Source: an uncultured Draconibacterium sp.
GTDB lineage: Bacteria; Bacteroidota; Bacteroidia; Bacteroidales; Prolixibacteraceae
Direction of reading: 5' to 3'
DNA: 64,000 nt
Assembly: GCF_913063105.1 (NCBI RefSeq)
Contig: NZ_CAJXYQ010000022.1
Location: forward strand, 1-64,000
Shown here in pieces: positions 17,347 through 26,332 of the stretch. The notes under the pieces were generated by a model. The model had not been told where the DNA came from. It worked only from the letters and a program-made list of their open reading frames with translations, and searched no databases. Position 1 is the first letter of the stretch, and each line of letters starts with the position of its first letter. The position numbers and the translations under genes were made by a program.

Positions 17347-19422
17347 TTATTGGGTAAAATCTAGCACTCGTTCCATATCATCTTTAACAATCCTAATTAT
17401 GCCGGTATTGTATATTGATTTCAGGTATGGACTATTAAAGACCATTTTGGGTTTGTAGTTGATATATTGTCCGTCAATCATTGGTATTTCATTATTGGCC
17501 AGGTTAAAATAGAATTCTGTTCCGTTTAAACCTTTATATTTTAGGATATGGTAACCCGGAACCACAGTTTTTTCGAGTGCAACAGGGTTTTTTAATATGG
17601 CCAACATAAAATCTTGTAAAGAAGGGTAGTGTGGCCTTCGCGAGCTTTCAAAGATGATTCCTGAATATTTATCTTTTAAATGAATGAGACTGCTGTCTTT
17701 ACTCCATGTGTAACTGTTATTTATAATTTTGCTGACATTGCCGGGTGACGCATCATCCTGAAGAATTCTCCAGCCATGGGCATATTCTCCCAGGAGAGGT
17801 TTTATGGCTAAAAATGCATTGCCATTTTCAATAAACAACCAACCTTGCTTTTCAATAATTATATCGTGGTTTTGTCCAATAAAAACTCCATATTCCAGGT
17901 CTGCCCTCGATTTCATTGGGTACCAATCGGGGTTTACTACAGTAAAACCTCTCGATTGCTGCACAAGCATTACATTTTTATGTTGTACACACCGGGTGTA
18001 TCCGTTGGCGTAAGCTTTATATTCTCCTGACTCGTTTTGCTTTAAGGCCGTTGGAAAAACACGGGGCCCATTCTCGCCTTTAAAGGTAATGCCCTGCCAG
18101 CGGTTTTGAATACTTAAATGACTGTGAACTGCCAGGGGGTGATCCATTTGGCATCCCATAATATAATCGGGAGTAATCCAACTGTAGCGAACAAAACGCG
18201 ATTCCGTATTACAAAGCATGGTTCTCTCTGTTCCCCACGGGCGAGGCATTGTACCTTCTTCTTCTCCCGGTTGCCGAGAAACAGATTCGAATTCACCACG
18301 TCCTTCACGATCCAAAGCAATATGCCAGATAATTGGTTTCCATTGGTATGAACTCAGTAATTGAGCAAAAAAATGTGTTGAAGAACTTCCTTCTCCTCCA
18401 CTGTAAAAACGAGCAAACCGGTACATTGCATCTTCCCATCTTGTTCCTATCTTCTCGCGTGTTTTTGCGCCACCTCGCACACCTAGTAGCTGTTCTTGTG
18501 CCCAATCAGCCCAAACTACATCCAGAAAATCTTCAGCCTTATGTTTAAGTTTTTCATTTTCACATAAATCGTAAATGTCGGTGAGGTAAGATACGGTAAC
18601 AGCCATATAGCCAAAAGAAGCCATCTCAAGGAAAAAGCCTTTTTTTGCTCGTTCTGTAAAAAAGTCATCAAAATATTTTACCCAAGCCTGGTAATGGTCG
18701 GCTGCTGTATAATTTTTTCCATCCTTGTTATTGGCACGTCCGTGTGGCCCTTTAATTCTGTCTTTTCCATACATATGGTGAAACCAGTATTCTTCGCCGG
18801 CGCCGGTTCCAAGGTCGGGATAAATGCGGTACTTAAAATCCTCCTCGTTCATAAATATTTGCGAAGATATAAGATTACTTACTTTGGCAACAATGTCGTG
18901 GTTTTCGCTTCCAACCATCCACCAGGTACTTTCTCTGGCCAGATGAATATCGTTCTTTAGCTTTGTTTTGTCCCAAAGTAGCTCTAAAAGTGCTTTTTCA
19001 GTTTCTGGATATAAACGTCCGGGAAACCGTGTGCTTTTTGAACCAAAAACATAATACATATGGTAGGCAACCTGCTTAAAAGCCAGACACCACGGATCGT
19101 TTAGCCTATACTTTTCATGAATAGCCGGGTCATCTGAAGTAAAAATTTCAAATAATTTTTTATTGTTGTCATCAAGGTCTTTTCCCAGGTATAAGTTGGC
19201 TATAAAGGGACAAAATGCTTCACGTAATCCTTCTCCCGAGGTGTTCTCAAATGCAAATTTAATTCGTTTTTGTTTGGTGGCTGATGTGTTCTCAATGTAA
19301 GTTATTATTGTGCTGGGGTTATGAGAATAATCCTGTTGGAAAATCTGAGATGTGAATTTTGTTTGTGCCTGTGAAAGGCTAAAAAGGGTTAGGCTAAGAA
19401 CAAGCAGAAACAAGTTTTTCAT
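17347..19422 (-). CDS. Unassigned secreted toroid plus beta-sandwich protein, candidate polysaccharide lyase
   Basis: I do not recognise this family with confidence. The 691-residue product has a signal peptide ending at SLSQA and a helical N-terminal half (about 25-400). It contains STWWMVGSENHDI (about 167-180), EYWFHHMYGKDRIKG (about 209-224) and a GGAKTREKIG loop. The second half is beta-rich (QNRWQGITFKG, WLFIENGNAFLAI, VPGYHILKYKG). An alpha-toroid followed by a beta-sandwich is the architecture of PL8, PL21 and PL27-type lyases. The Asn-His pair in GSENHD and the nearby His and Tyr residues would suit a lyase active site; this is analogy only. It is the first enzyme gene after susC/susD and precedes GH105, a strong position for a primary backbone-cleaving enzyme. 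A heparinase-like or binding role cannot be excluded. Confidence 0.6.
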   Translation of the reverse strand: MKNLFLLVLSLTLFSLSQAQTKFTSQIFQQDYSHNPSTIITYIENTSATKQKRIKFAFENTSGEGLREAFCPFIANLYLGKDLDDNNKKLFEIFTSDDPAIHEKYRLNDPWCLAFKQVAYHMYYVFGSKSTRFPGRLYPETEKALLELLWDKTKLKNDIHLARESTWWMVGSENHDIVAKVSNLISSQIFMNEEDFKYRIYPDLGTGAGEEYWFHHMYGKDRIKGPHGRANNKDGKNYTAADHYQAWVKYFDDFFTERAKKGFFLEMASFGYMAVTVSYLTDIYDLCENEKLKHKAEDFLDVVWADWAQEQLLGVRGGAKTREKIGTRWEDAMYRFARFYSGGEGSSSTHFFAQLLSSYQWKPIIWHIALDREGRGEFESVSRQPGEEEGTMPRPWGTERTMLCNTESRFVRYSWITPDYIMGCQMDHPLAVHSHLSIQNRWQGITFKGENGPRVFPTALKQNESGEYKAYANGYTRCVQHKNVMLVQQSRGFTVVNPDWYPMKSRADLEYGVFIGQNHDIIIEKQGWLFIENGNAFLAIKPLLGEYAHGWRILQDDASPGNVSKIINNSYTWSKDSSLIHLKDKYSGIIFESSRRPHYPSLQDFMLAILKNPVALEKTVVPGYHILKYKGLNGTEFYFNLANNEIPMIDGQYINYKPKMVFNSPYLKSIYNTGIIRIVKDDMERVLDFTQ

Positions 19423-19452
19423 TCTCTAATAATTTGTTATTATGAAGAGGAC

Positions 19453-19508
19453 AAAAGAGGATGTCAAAAAGGGTAATTGAGATATGACCTTTATAGACAT
19501 CCTCTTTT
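19453..19508 (-). promoter_or_regulatory. Intercistronic stem-loop between susD and the toroid gene
   Basis: Two 13-base arms, AAAAGAGGATGTC (19453-19465) and GACATCCTCTTTT (19496-19508), are perfect inverted repeats separated by 30 bases. They lie in the 120-base gap after the susD gene. The end of the second arm gives a short T-run on both strands. Such a hairpin could attenuate transcription or protect the 3' end of susCD mRNA, giving more SusCD than enzymes. Confidence 0.6.
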
Positions 19509-19542
19509 TAATATTACTTACTTATTGATTGAATTCATCAAT

Positions 19543-21114
19543 CTAGTAACCCGGATTTTGTTGTAATTTTGGATTTGCATCAATAGCCGTTCTAGGTATT
19601 GGGAACAATTTTCTGAATGGTTCAGATTCAGCTTTAAATTCCCATGCATCGTTAAATTTATCGAAGCGGATTAAATCCCTTCTTCGGTGCATTTCAAATG
19701 CCAGTTCACGACTTCTTTCGTCAAAAACATCTTCCAAATTAACAGAGGTTAAAGGAGCAGCATTACTTCTTTCCCGAACTTGGTTAATCAAAGGAAGTGC
19801 TGCCCCGGAATTGCCTTTTCGGGTCAATGCTTCAGCTTTTATTAACAGGATGTCGGCATATCGTATATAAGCAATATCATTCCCGGCATTACCTCCCTGG
19901 GTGTTTGGATCGATTCCCCACTTAATCCACTTAATACCAGCATTCATTGGTTGCAGGCGAATACCAGTGGCTGGAATAATGTCGTAAGTAACTGGTCCTT
20001 CAGCTGATTGCCCCGGTACATAGAGAATGGAGTTATGATCAGGAACAACACGTTCAACATAAATTGTATCGCCGTTACGTGGATCGGTTAGCGGGCCATA
20101 ATAAAGAAACATATCCTTTCTGATGTCACCATCTTCGTACATGTTATAAACCGAAGGACGTGTGGCAAAACCATTTTGCGGTGTATAAGGCAAACCAAAA
20201 AGTCCGCCCTGAATGCCCGGTAACACTTTTTGTACCAATGGGTGTCCAAGACCACCCGAGATATCGGGAGTATAAACGCCACCAAAGATAAACTCTTCGT
20301 TGTTGGCGTTATCGGCAGAAAAGTTGGCAAAATAATCGTCGAGAAGGGTGTAAGAACCTGAGTTGATTACTTTATCAGCGTATTCAATAGCCTTGTCGTT
20401 CTGTGCAGTTCCGTTGTAAACCTCAGCATTCAGGTAAACGGTAGCCAGCAAAGCATAGGCAGCTTCTTTGGTAACCCGGCCATAGTATTCAGAAGGAGTT
20501 TCTGCTTTTGCAGGCAGAACTTCAGCAGCGGCCATAAGTTCTGATACTACAAATTCAAAAACTTCCTGACGGGTATTTTGCTCCGGTAAATTTAAAGGAT
20601 CAACTTTTGCTTCTGTAAATACAGGAACATTACCAAAGAAATCCATCAGGTAGAAATAGGCATAAGCGCGCAATGCTCGTAATTCGGCAATAGGTTGTTC
20701 AACAATATCTAAACCCGAACTTTCGAGCGATACAATTAAAGCGTTGGTTTGCCCCACCACTTTAAAGAAAAAGTCATATGAACCTCTGATGTATGAGTGG
20801 TTCTCATCCCATGTGTGCTCCATTAATCCTTCGAAACTACTGTTTTGCCACCATCCTTGTATCTTTCCATGAACCACTACCTGGTCGCCCGATAGTTCCA
20901 TAGAGCGGTATTCAACTCCCATTCGGGCAAGGTTGGTAAAGTTGCGGTATATTCCCGACATGGATGAAAGAACCTGTTTTTCGTTGGCATAAAATGTTTC
21001 AGGAGTATAAATCGAGTAGGTATCTTCATCAAGGCTACAACCTGAAATCATAATTAGCACGAATGCTAATGCCCCGATTAAATTTTTCTTGATTATATTA
21101 TTTTTATTTTTCAT
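19543..21114 (-). CDS. SusD/RagB-family glycan-binding outer-membrane lipoprotein
   Basis: The 523-residue product begins with a lipoprotein signal (VLIMISGCSLDED) and has the SusD layout. TPR-like helices at the N-terminus include ETFYANEKQVLSSMSGIYRNF and LRALRAYAYFYLMDFFG, the latter being the typical SusD segment. The C-terminus has IAYIRYADILLIKAEAL and the closing RRDLIRF and FRKLFPIPRTAIDANP motifs. SusD proteins sit on the cell surface as a lid over the SusC transporter and bind oligosaccharides. It follows susC by 31 bases. The substrate is inferred from the locus to be RG-I or pectin fragments. Confidence 0.95.
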   Translation of the reverse strand: MKNKNNIIKKNLIGALAFVLIMISGCSLDEDTYSIYTPETFYANEKQVLSSMSGIYRNFTNLARMGVEYRSMELSGDQVVVHGKIQGWWQNSSFEGLMEHTWDENHSYIRGSYDFFFKVVGQTNALIVSLESSGLDIVEQPIAELRALRAYAYFYLMDFFGNVPVFTEAKVDPLNLPEQNTRQEVFEFVVSELMAAAEVLPAKAETPSEYYGRVTKEAAYALLATVYLNAEVYNGTAQNDKAIEYADKVINSGSYTLLDDYFANFSADNANNEEFIFGGVYTPDISGGLGHPLVQKVLPGIQGGLFGLPYTPQNGFATRPSVYNMYEDGDIRKDMFLYYGPLTDPRNGDTIYVERVVPDHNSILYVPGQSAEGPVTYDIIPATGIRLQPMNAGIKWIKWGIDPNTQGGNAGNDIAYIRYADILLIKAEALTRKGNSGAALPLINQVRERSNAAPLTSVNLEDVFDERSRELAFEMHRRRDLIRFDKFNDAWEFKAESEPFRKLFPIPRTAIDANPKLQQNPGY

Positions 21115-21145
21115 TGTAATCTATTTATAAATGATTCCTGAATGC

Positions 21146-24100
21146 TTAAAATGAAATACTTGCACCAAACATAAATGTTCTTGGTCGTGGGTACGATAAG
21201 TAGTCGATACCGGCAGAGCGTGTACTAACTTCAGGATCCCAACCCGTGTAATTGGTAATCACAAATAAGTTTTTACCTGAAACATAAATTCTGGCATTTT
21301 TAATAAAGTCTACGGTGCTCACATCAAAATTATAGCCAATGCTCATATTATCTAAACGCAGATAACTGCCGTCTTGTAACCAGCGAGATGAATATTCCGC
21401 ATTTTGCTGACGACTGGCTTCCGTAGATAAAACTGAGCGAAGAACATTTACACCCGGGGCAGAGGAAGGATAAGAGAATTCAGCATCGGTATTGTTGTAA
21501 ATATCGTTTCCAACAACTCCTCTGAAATTTATAGTAGCATCAAATCGTTTATAACTGAAGTTATTGTTGAATCCAAAGGTAAAATCAGGATCTACTTGGC
21601 CAATTACTACTTCATCGGCGCCGTCTTCACCATCAACATCCAAATAGGTTTCCAGTCCGTTTTCATCAAAACCAGTGAATTTTTTACCGTAGAATGTTCC
21701 AAGAGGTAATCCTGGTTTTATAATTTTAATGTTTACACCATTAGCCACAACACCTGATCCGGAAGCATATCTGATTTCTTCTCGTGTGAAAGTGTCGTTT
21801 GAAAGGGAAACTACTTCATTTTTATTTTTTGCAAAATTTACGTTGGTTCTCCAGGTAAAATTACCGCTGTTGATTACACTGGCACTCAAATTCAGCTCAA
21901 TACCTTTATTGGTAACCTCACCCACATTGGCCCATTGTGTAGAAACAACAGAAGGCGCTGCAGTTGAGAAGCTTAATAAAAGATCGGTTGTTTTCTTGCT
22001 GTACAAATCAATCGAACCAGATATTCTTTCTTCAAACAATCCAAAGTCTATACCAATGTTTGATTGCGCTGTTGTTTCCCATTTCAAATCTGGGTTAGCA
22101 TAATTTGTAGGTAAAACTGCTGGAATTGCTTGTCCATTCATGTAATATATTGCTGAACCCGAAATACCCAATTGTTCGGCGTATAAATAATTCGGAAGTT
22201 CCTGATTACCAGTAATCCCGTATCCCAATCTCAATTTAAGGTTACTTACTTCGGTATCTTCCATAAAACTTTCATCGGCAATGTTCCAGGCAATAGCTCC
22301 CGAAGGGAATGTACCCCATTGGTTGTTTCCACCGAAGCGGCTCGAACCGTCTCTGCGTAAAGTGAAGGTCAGTAAATACCTTTCCATTAATTTGTAGTTA
22401 ATCCTTCCGTAATAGGAGGCCAGTCGGTTGGCTTCTTTAAACGATGTATTCGAGAGGATTGTTCCCGATTGCATCAGGTTCCATTTTGTAGCTGTTGAAA
22501 CAAACTGGTTGGCTTGGGTATAGGTATTCTCCGTTTCAAAACGCTGGTACGAATAACCAATAAGAGCTGTTAGATGGCTATTAGGTGTTATTTGTTTGGT
22601 GTAAGTTAGGTTGGTTTCCGATAGAATTGTTTCGTTCTGAAATTTGCTGATGGATGCTCTTCCGCCTTCTGATTCAGCAGCTGGGTGCGAGTCAGGAATA
22701 CTAGTGTAGCGGTTACTGGTTTCTTTTGAAGTACCAATATCCACATTTAGTTTTAATGATTCTAATAGTTGATACGATAAACTAACATTTCCTAAGAAAA
22801 CATTGCTTTTCGATTCATCAATAACATCAATCCACGAAACCGGGTTAATTCTTAGCTCTCCCAATTGGTAGTACGAGCCATCTTCGTTATAAACCGGCAG
22901 GGTAGGAGCCCAGCGTAAGGCGTCTTTCAAAATATTACCACCTTCGTTGCCAATACTTGATGAAATTGGTGTTTTGTCATCGTCAATTTGCGAGTACGAC
23001 ATGTTAATGCCGATGTCTAATTTACCATCAAAAGCTTTATGCACACCATTTACTCTTCCTGTATACTTCTTCATTCCTGAAGAAAGGATTACACCTTCTT
23101 CATCGCTGTAACCAAATGAGGCTCTAAAGTTTGATGTTGTTGAACCGCCTGCAAACGATACATTGTGATTTTGGGTAATAGCCGTTCTGAATATTTCATC
23201 CTGCCAGTAAGTATCAACGCCAGCATCTGAAAACGGAAGATCGTTGTCGTTGGCATATTTACGGTATTCCGAAGCATTTAAGAAAGGTAGGTTTTCGCGT
23301 ACTGTTGATACGCCAACAAATCCATCGTACGATACAAAATCACCCGAACGGCCTTTGTTTTTGGTGGTTATAATAATTACACCATTAGCACCCCTCGAGC
23401 CATAAATTGCTGTGGCTGAGGCATCTTTTAATATGTCAATACTTTCGATGTCGCTAGGGTTAATAATATTCAATGGGTTTGATATATCGCTGGTTAAAGG
23501 CGTAGTGCCGCCTTGCGATCCCACATTTACGCTGTTGTTTGCGCTTCCAAATTGCAGCGGCACACCGTCGACCACGTAAAGTGGATCGTTGCCGGCCGAG
23601 ATTGAACTGTTACCACGTATTCGCACAGTAGAAGCAGCTCCAGGAGCACCACTTGCCTGAACAACATTAACCCCGGCAATTTTACCTTGGAGAATTTGTT
23701 CGGGTGCCATTGGTAATCCATCAATAAAGTTGTCGGATTTTACCGAACCGATAGCACCTGTTACCTCTTTTCTGTTTGTTGTTCCATACCCAATGGCAAC
23801 AACCTCATCTAATCCAATCGAGCTGGTTTTTAAGGTTACATTAATCGATGTTTGGCTTTCAATGGTAATTTCCTGGGTGCTCATTCCAATAAACGAAAAA
23901 GCAACAATGTCTCCGGTTTTAACATTGGGTAAGGTGTAATTCCCGTCAATGTCTGTTACAGTGCCGTTTGTGGTCCCTTTAACTATTACGGTAACTCCAG
24001 GCATTGGCATACCAAGTTCGTCGGTTACTTTACCCGATATGCCAGTTTGGTCAATGGCATCCAATACGGTTTTTTGCGTAGTTATTACTATCAGTCTGTC

Positions 24101-24436
24101 TTTTACCTCGTAGGCTACATCGGTTTTAGCAAATAACTGGTCCATAATATTTTCAATAGACTTGTTTTTTACATTTACGTCAACACGACGTTCCACATTC
24201 AGTAACTTTTGGTTAAAGAGAAAGTAGAATTCGCTTTGTTCTTCAATTTCATCAAGAACATCGATAACCCTGGTGTCTGACATTTTCAGGGTTAAGCGAG
24301 TCTGTTGAGCATAGCTGTCGAGTGCCCAGCTTTGCACAATTCCTACGAAAAGAAGTAAGCAACAAATTCGCATAATTTTCCAAGTTTTAGTTCTGATGCA
24401 ATAGTTTATCGCATCACGAATACAATTAATTTTCAT
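21146..24436 (-). CDS. SusC/RagA TonB-dependent transporter with STN signalling domain
   Basis: The 1096-residue product has a signal peptide (about 22-43, ending DSYAQ). A secretin/TonB short N-terminal (STN) domain follows at about 45-115, with SEFYFLFNQKLLNVERRVDV. Next come a carboxypeptidase-like beta-sandwich (about 130-210, ISGKVTDELGMPMPGVTVIVKGT), the plug (LQGKIAGVNVVQASG, YVVDGVPL, ATAIYGSRGANGVI) and the beta-barrel ending SYPRPRTFMFGASISF. The STN domain is the known hallmark of transducer-type transporters that signal through FecR to an ECF sigma factor; both genes lie directly upstream. The protein would import pectin oligosaccharides across the outer membrane using TonB energy. 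The first ATG is used, but initiation at Met22 is possible. Confidence 0.95.
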   Translation of the reverse strand: MKINCIRDAINYCIRTKTWKIMRICCLLLFVGIVQSWALDSYAQQTRLTLKMSDTRVIDVLDEIEEQSEFYFLFNQKLLNVERRVDVNVKNKSIENIMDQLFAKTDVAYEVKDRLIVITTQKTVLDAIDQTGISGKVTDELGMPMPGVTVIVKGTTNGTVTDIDGNYTLPNVKTGDIVAFSFIGMSTQEITIESQTSINVTLKTSSIGLDEVVAIGYGTTNRKEVTGAIGSVKSDNFIDGLPMAPEQILQGKIAGVNVVQASGAPGAASTVRIRGNSSISAGNDPLYVVDGVPLQFGSANNSVNVGSQGGTTPLTSDISNPLNIINPSDIESIDILKDASATAIYGSRGANGVIIITTKNKGRSGDFVSYDGFVGVSTVRENLPFLNASEYRKYANDNDLPFSDAGVDTYWQDEIFRTAITQNHNVSFAGGSTTSNFRASFGYSDEEGVILSSGMKKYTGRVNGVHKAFDGKLDIGINMSYSQIDDDKTPISSSIGNEGGNILKDALRWAPTLPVYNEDGSYYQLGELRINPVSWIDVIDESKSNVFLGNVSLSYQLLESLKLNVDIGTSKETSNRYTSIPDSHPAAESEGGRASISKFQNETILSETNLTYTKQITPNSHLTALIGYSYQRFETENTYTQANQFVSTATKWNLMQSGTILSNTSFKEANRLASYYGRINYKLMERYLLTFTLRRDGSSRFGGNNQWGTFPSGAIAWNIADESFMEDTEVSNLKLRLGYGITGNQELPNYLYAEQLGISGSAIYYMNGQAIPAVLPTNYANPDLKWETTAQSNIGIDFGLFEERISGSIDLYSKKTTDLLLSFSTAAPSVVSTQWANVGEVTNKGIELNLSASVINSGNFTWRTNVNFAKNKNEVVSLSNDTFTREEIRYASGSGVVANGVNIKIIKPGLPLGTFYGKKFTGFDENGLETYLDVDGEDGADEVVIGQVDPDFTFGFNNNFSYKRFDATINFRGVVGNDIYNNTDAEFSYPSSAPGVNVLRSVLSTEASRQQNAEYSSRWLQDGSYLRLDNMSIGYNFDVSTVDFIKNARIYVSGKNLFVITNYTGWDPEVSTRSAGIDYLSYPRPRTFMFGASISF

Positions 24437-24491
24437 ACATTTGATTCGTTAAGTAGTTAAACAAAATATATATCTCACACTGCTTAATTTT

Positions 24492-24519
24492 ACAGGAGGG
24501 TGTTGCAGCACCTTCCTGT
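24492..24519. promoter_or_regulatory. Stem-loop in the fecR-susC gap
   Basis: ACAGGAGGGTG and CACCTTCCTGT form an 11-base stem with one G-T pair around a short loop. It lies in the 95-base gap between the FecR gene and susC. The T-rich side is on the plus strand, so for the minus-strand transcript it is more likely a processing or attenuation hairpin than a full terminator. Confidence 0.4.
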
Positions 24520-24531
24520 TTTATTTATAAG

Positions 24532-25572
24532 TTAAAAAGCATTTGCACGTTGTTTGTCGAACCGCAGTTCAACTCTTTTTTTTAGGTATATATTGTTATT
24601 GGTTTGTTCCCGCTCGATGATGGTATAACACAAGGGAGCTGTCTTTGCCAAAAGTTTTAAAACTTCTTCTAAAGGTTCGTCAATAAAAGTTGCTCTGAAT
24701 GAATGTTCAAGTAGTCTCTGATCAGTAATTTCTATTTCAACATTGTACCAACGGCCCATACGTTTGGCCACTTGTTCCATGTTTTCGTTTCTAAACACCA
24801 GCATTCCTTCGGTCCATGCCAGGTATTGCGAGGCATCAATCTCATCTTGGGCGAAGGTCATTTTTGAGGCATCTAGAACAAGGCGTTCATCAGGTTTTAG
24901 TACAGAAAGTTTTTGGCCGTGAACCGATGCCACTTTAACGCTTCCATCGGCTAATATTACTTCTTCGGTATTTTCGTTTTCAAAAGCTATAACATTAAAT
25001 TCGGTTCCCAACACTTCAATCGAAAGGTTTTGGGTTTTTACTGTAAACGGATTTTCGGTGTCGTGCAGAACGTCAAACCAAGCTTCGCCCACAAGTTCAA
25101 TATTACGGTTTTCGGTAAATAAAACAGGGTATTTAATAGATGACCCACTATTTAAAAAGCCCGTTGATCCGTCAGGGAGATCAAATTTTATTCGGGCACC
25201 CATTGGGCACTGTAATTCGGCATAGGTAGTTTGGCTGGCTTGTTTGTGCGTTTGAAAATAGTAGGTAGCTATAAATGTAAGTAGTAATTGTACAACCAAA
25301 ATAGCTGCGATTTGGCGCCAGGATGAAAAGAAAGTTATTTTGTGCGATTTTGTTTGGTCGGAATTAATTTTCTGGTGTATTTGCTGTAATAAATGATCAA
25401 CATTTTTACTTTCTATTTCTTCGTCGTTAAATTCAAACCAATGATTCTCCAGTTCTTCTTTTAAGAATTTCTGTTCTCGTGGATCGGAAAAGACAGATTT
25501 TACCCACAAATAATCTTTCCTTGAATATTCGCCTTTAAAATAGCGACGTAGTATTTCAGGTTTGAAATCCAT
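24532..25572 (-). CDS. FecR-family anti-sigma factor
   Basis: The 346-residue product has the FecR domain order. A cytoplasmic N-terminal segment (about 1-80) is followed by one membrane helix (about 85-107, IAAILVVQLLLTFIATYY). The periplasmic FecR domain includes ELVGEAWFDV and IEVLGTEFNVIAF, and a C-terminal domain near 255-325 (MEQVAKRMGRWYNVEIEI, EPLEEVLKLLA) is like the STN-interacting DUF4974. Known FecR proteins hold an ECF sigma factor inactive until the cognate transporter signals. It lies 79 bases downstream of the sigma gene and 95 bases upstream of the STN-bearing susC, completing a cis-encoded three-part switch. Confidence 0.93.
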   Translation of the reverse strand: MDFKPEILRRYFKGEYSRKDYLWVKSVFSDPREQKFLKEELENHWFEFNDEEIESKNVDHLLQQIHQKINSDQTKSHKITFFSSWRQIAAILVVQLLLTFIATYYFQTHKQASQTTYAELQCPMGARIKFDLPDGSTGFLNSGSSIKYPVLFTENRNIELVGEAWFDVLHDTENPFTVKTQNLSIEVLGTEFNVIAFENENTEEVILADGSVKVASVHGQKLSVLKPDERLVLDASKMTFAQDEIDASQYLAWTEGMLVFRNENMEQVAKRMGRWYNVEIEITDQRLLEHSFRATFIDEPLEEVLKLLAKTAPLCYTIIEREQTNNNIYLKKRVELRFDKQRANAF

Positions 25573-25651
25573 TTATTGATTTAGTTCATTACATATAGCT
25601 ATAGGGGGTAAACCGAAAATGCCCCTAGTTAAAAAGGAATTTTTTTAAAAT

Positions 25652-26332
25652 TTATTTTGAGATGAGGACAGTGAAGAACAGCAAAGATGATAGATTTTCG
25701 TCGGACAACGATTTTTTAATTCTTTTAAGTGCCTCACTAATATGGTTTTCTGTGGTTTTTGGGCTGATGTTAAGTTGCCGTGCAATTTCTTTTATCGAAA
25801 CGCCTTCTTTTTTTCGAAGGATAAAAATATCGCGTTGGCGGGGAGGTAACTGGTTGATGATTGTATCTACTTTTTTCAGCAACATTTGATAATCAAGGCG
25901 CTCATCAAAGTTGTTTACTGTCACTGCATTCTCTTCGAGCAGCGTATGTTTAAAGGCTTCTCTTTTATTAATTTTATTGAAAGTTTCAAGAATAAGGTGG
26001 TAAGCAATTTTGAACAAATAACTTTTAAACGATAAGTCGGGATTCAGGTTAGATCGTTTACGCCAGATAATAATAAAAGCTTCCTGAACTATTTCTTCTG
26101 AATCGAAATTTGATTTCAGATAACCATTGGTAAATGCAAAAAGGCGCGCCCCGTAAATGGAATAGAGTGTGTTAAAAGCTTGTACTTCTCCGTTTTTTAA
26201 CCTTTTTACCAGAATTTTTTCATTGTTACTACTGTCGTTAGTCAATTGGTTGTTGTTAGTTCTTTTATTCGGTACGAAAATATAAAAAAATGGCTCAGAT
26301 AAAATATTATTTTGTATTGGCCCATTCGCCAA
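25652..26332 (-). CDS. ECF sigma-70 factor of a SusC/FecR system
   Basis: The product has sigma region 2 (KNGEVQAFNTLYSIYGARLFAF, DSEEIVQEAFIIIWRKR) and region 4 (LPPRQRDIFILRKKEG, IKEIARQLNISPKTTENH), typical of Bacteroidota ECF sigma factors paired with FecR. The ATG at 26332 gives 226 residues and overlaps the upstream CE8 gene by 26 bases. Its first 29 residues are unlike other ECF proteins. A TTG at 26245 would give a conventional N-terminus (TNDSSNNEKILVKRL), so the true start is uncertain. It probably directs RNA polymerase to the susC promoter region of this operon. The placement between pectin esterase genes and fecR couples regulator to enzyme transcription. Confidence 0.9.
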   Translation of the reverse strand: MANGPIQNNILSEPFFYIFVPNKRTNNNQLTNDSSNNEKILVKRLKNGEVQAFNTLYSIYGARLFAFTNGYLKSNFDSEEIVQEAFIIIWRKRSNLNPDLSFKSYLFKIAYHLILETFNKINKREAFKHTLLEENAVTVNNFDERLDYQMLLKKVDTIINQLPPRQRDIFILRKKEGVSIKEIARQLNISPKTTENHISEALKRIKKSLSDENLSSLLFFTVLISK

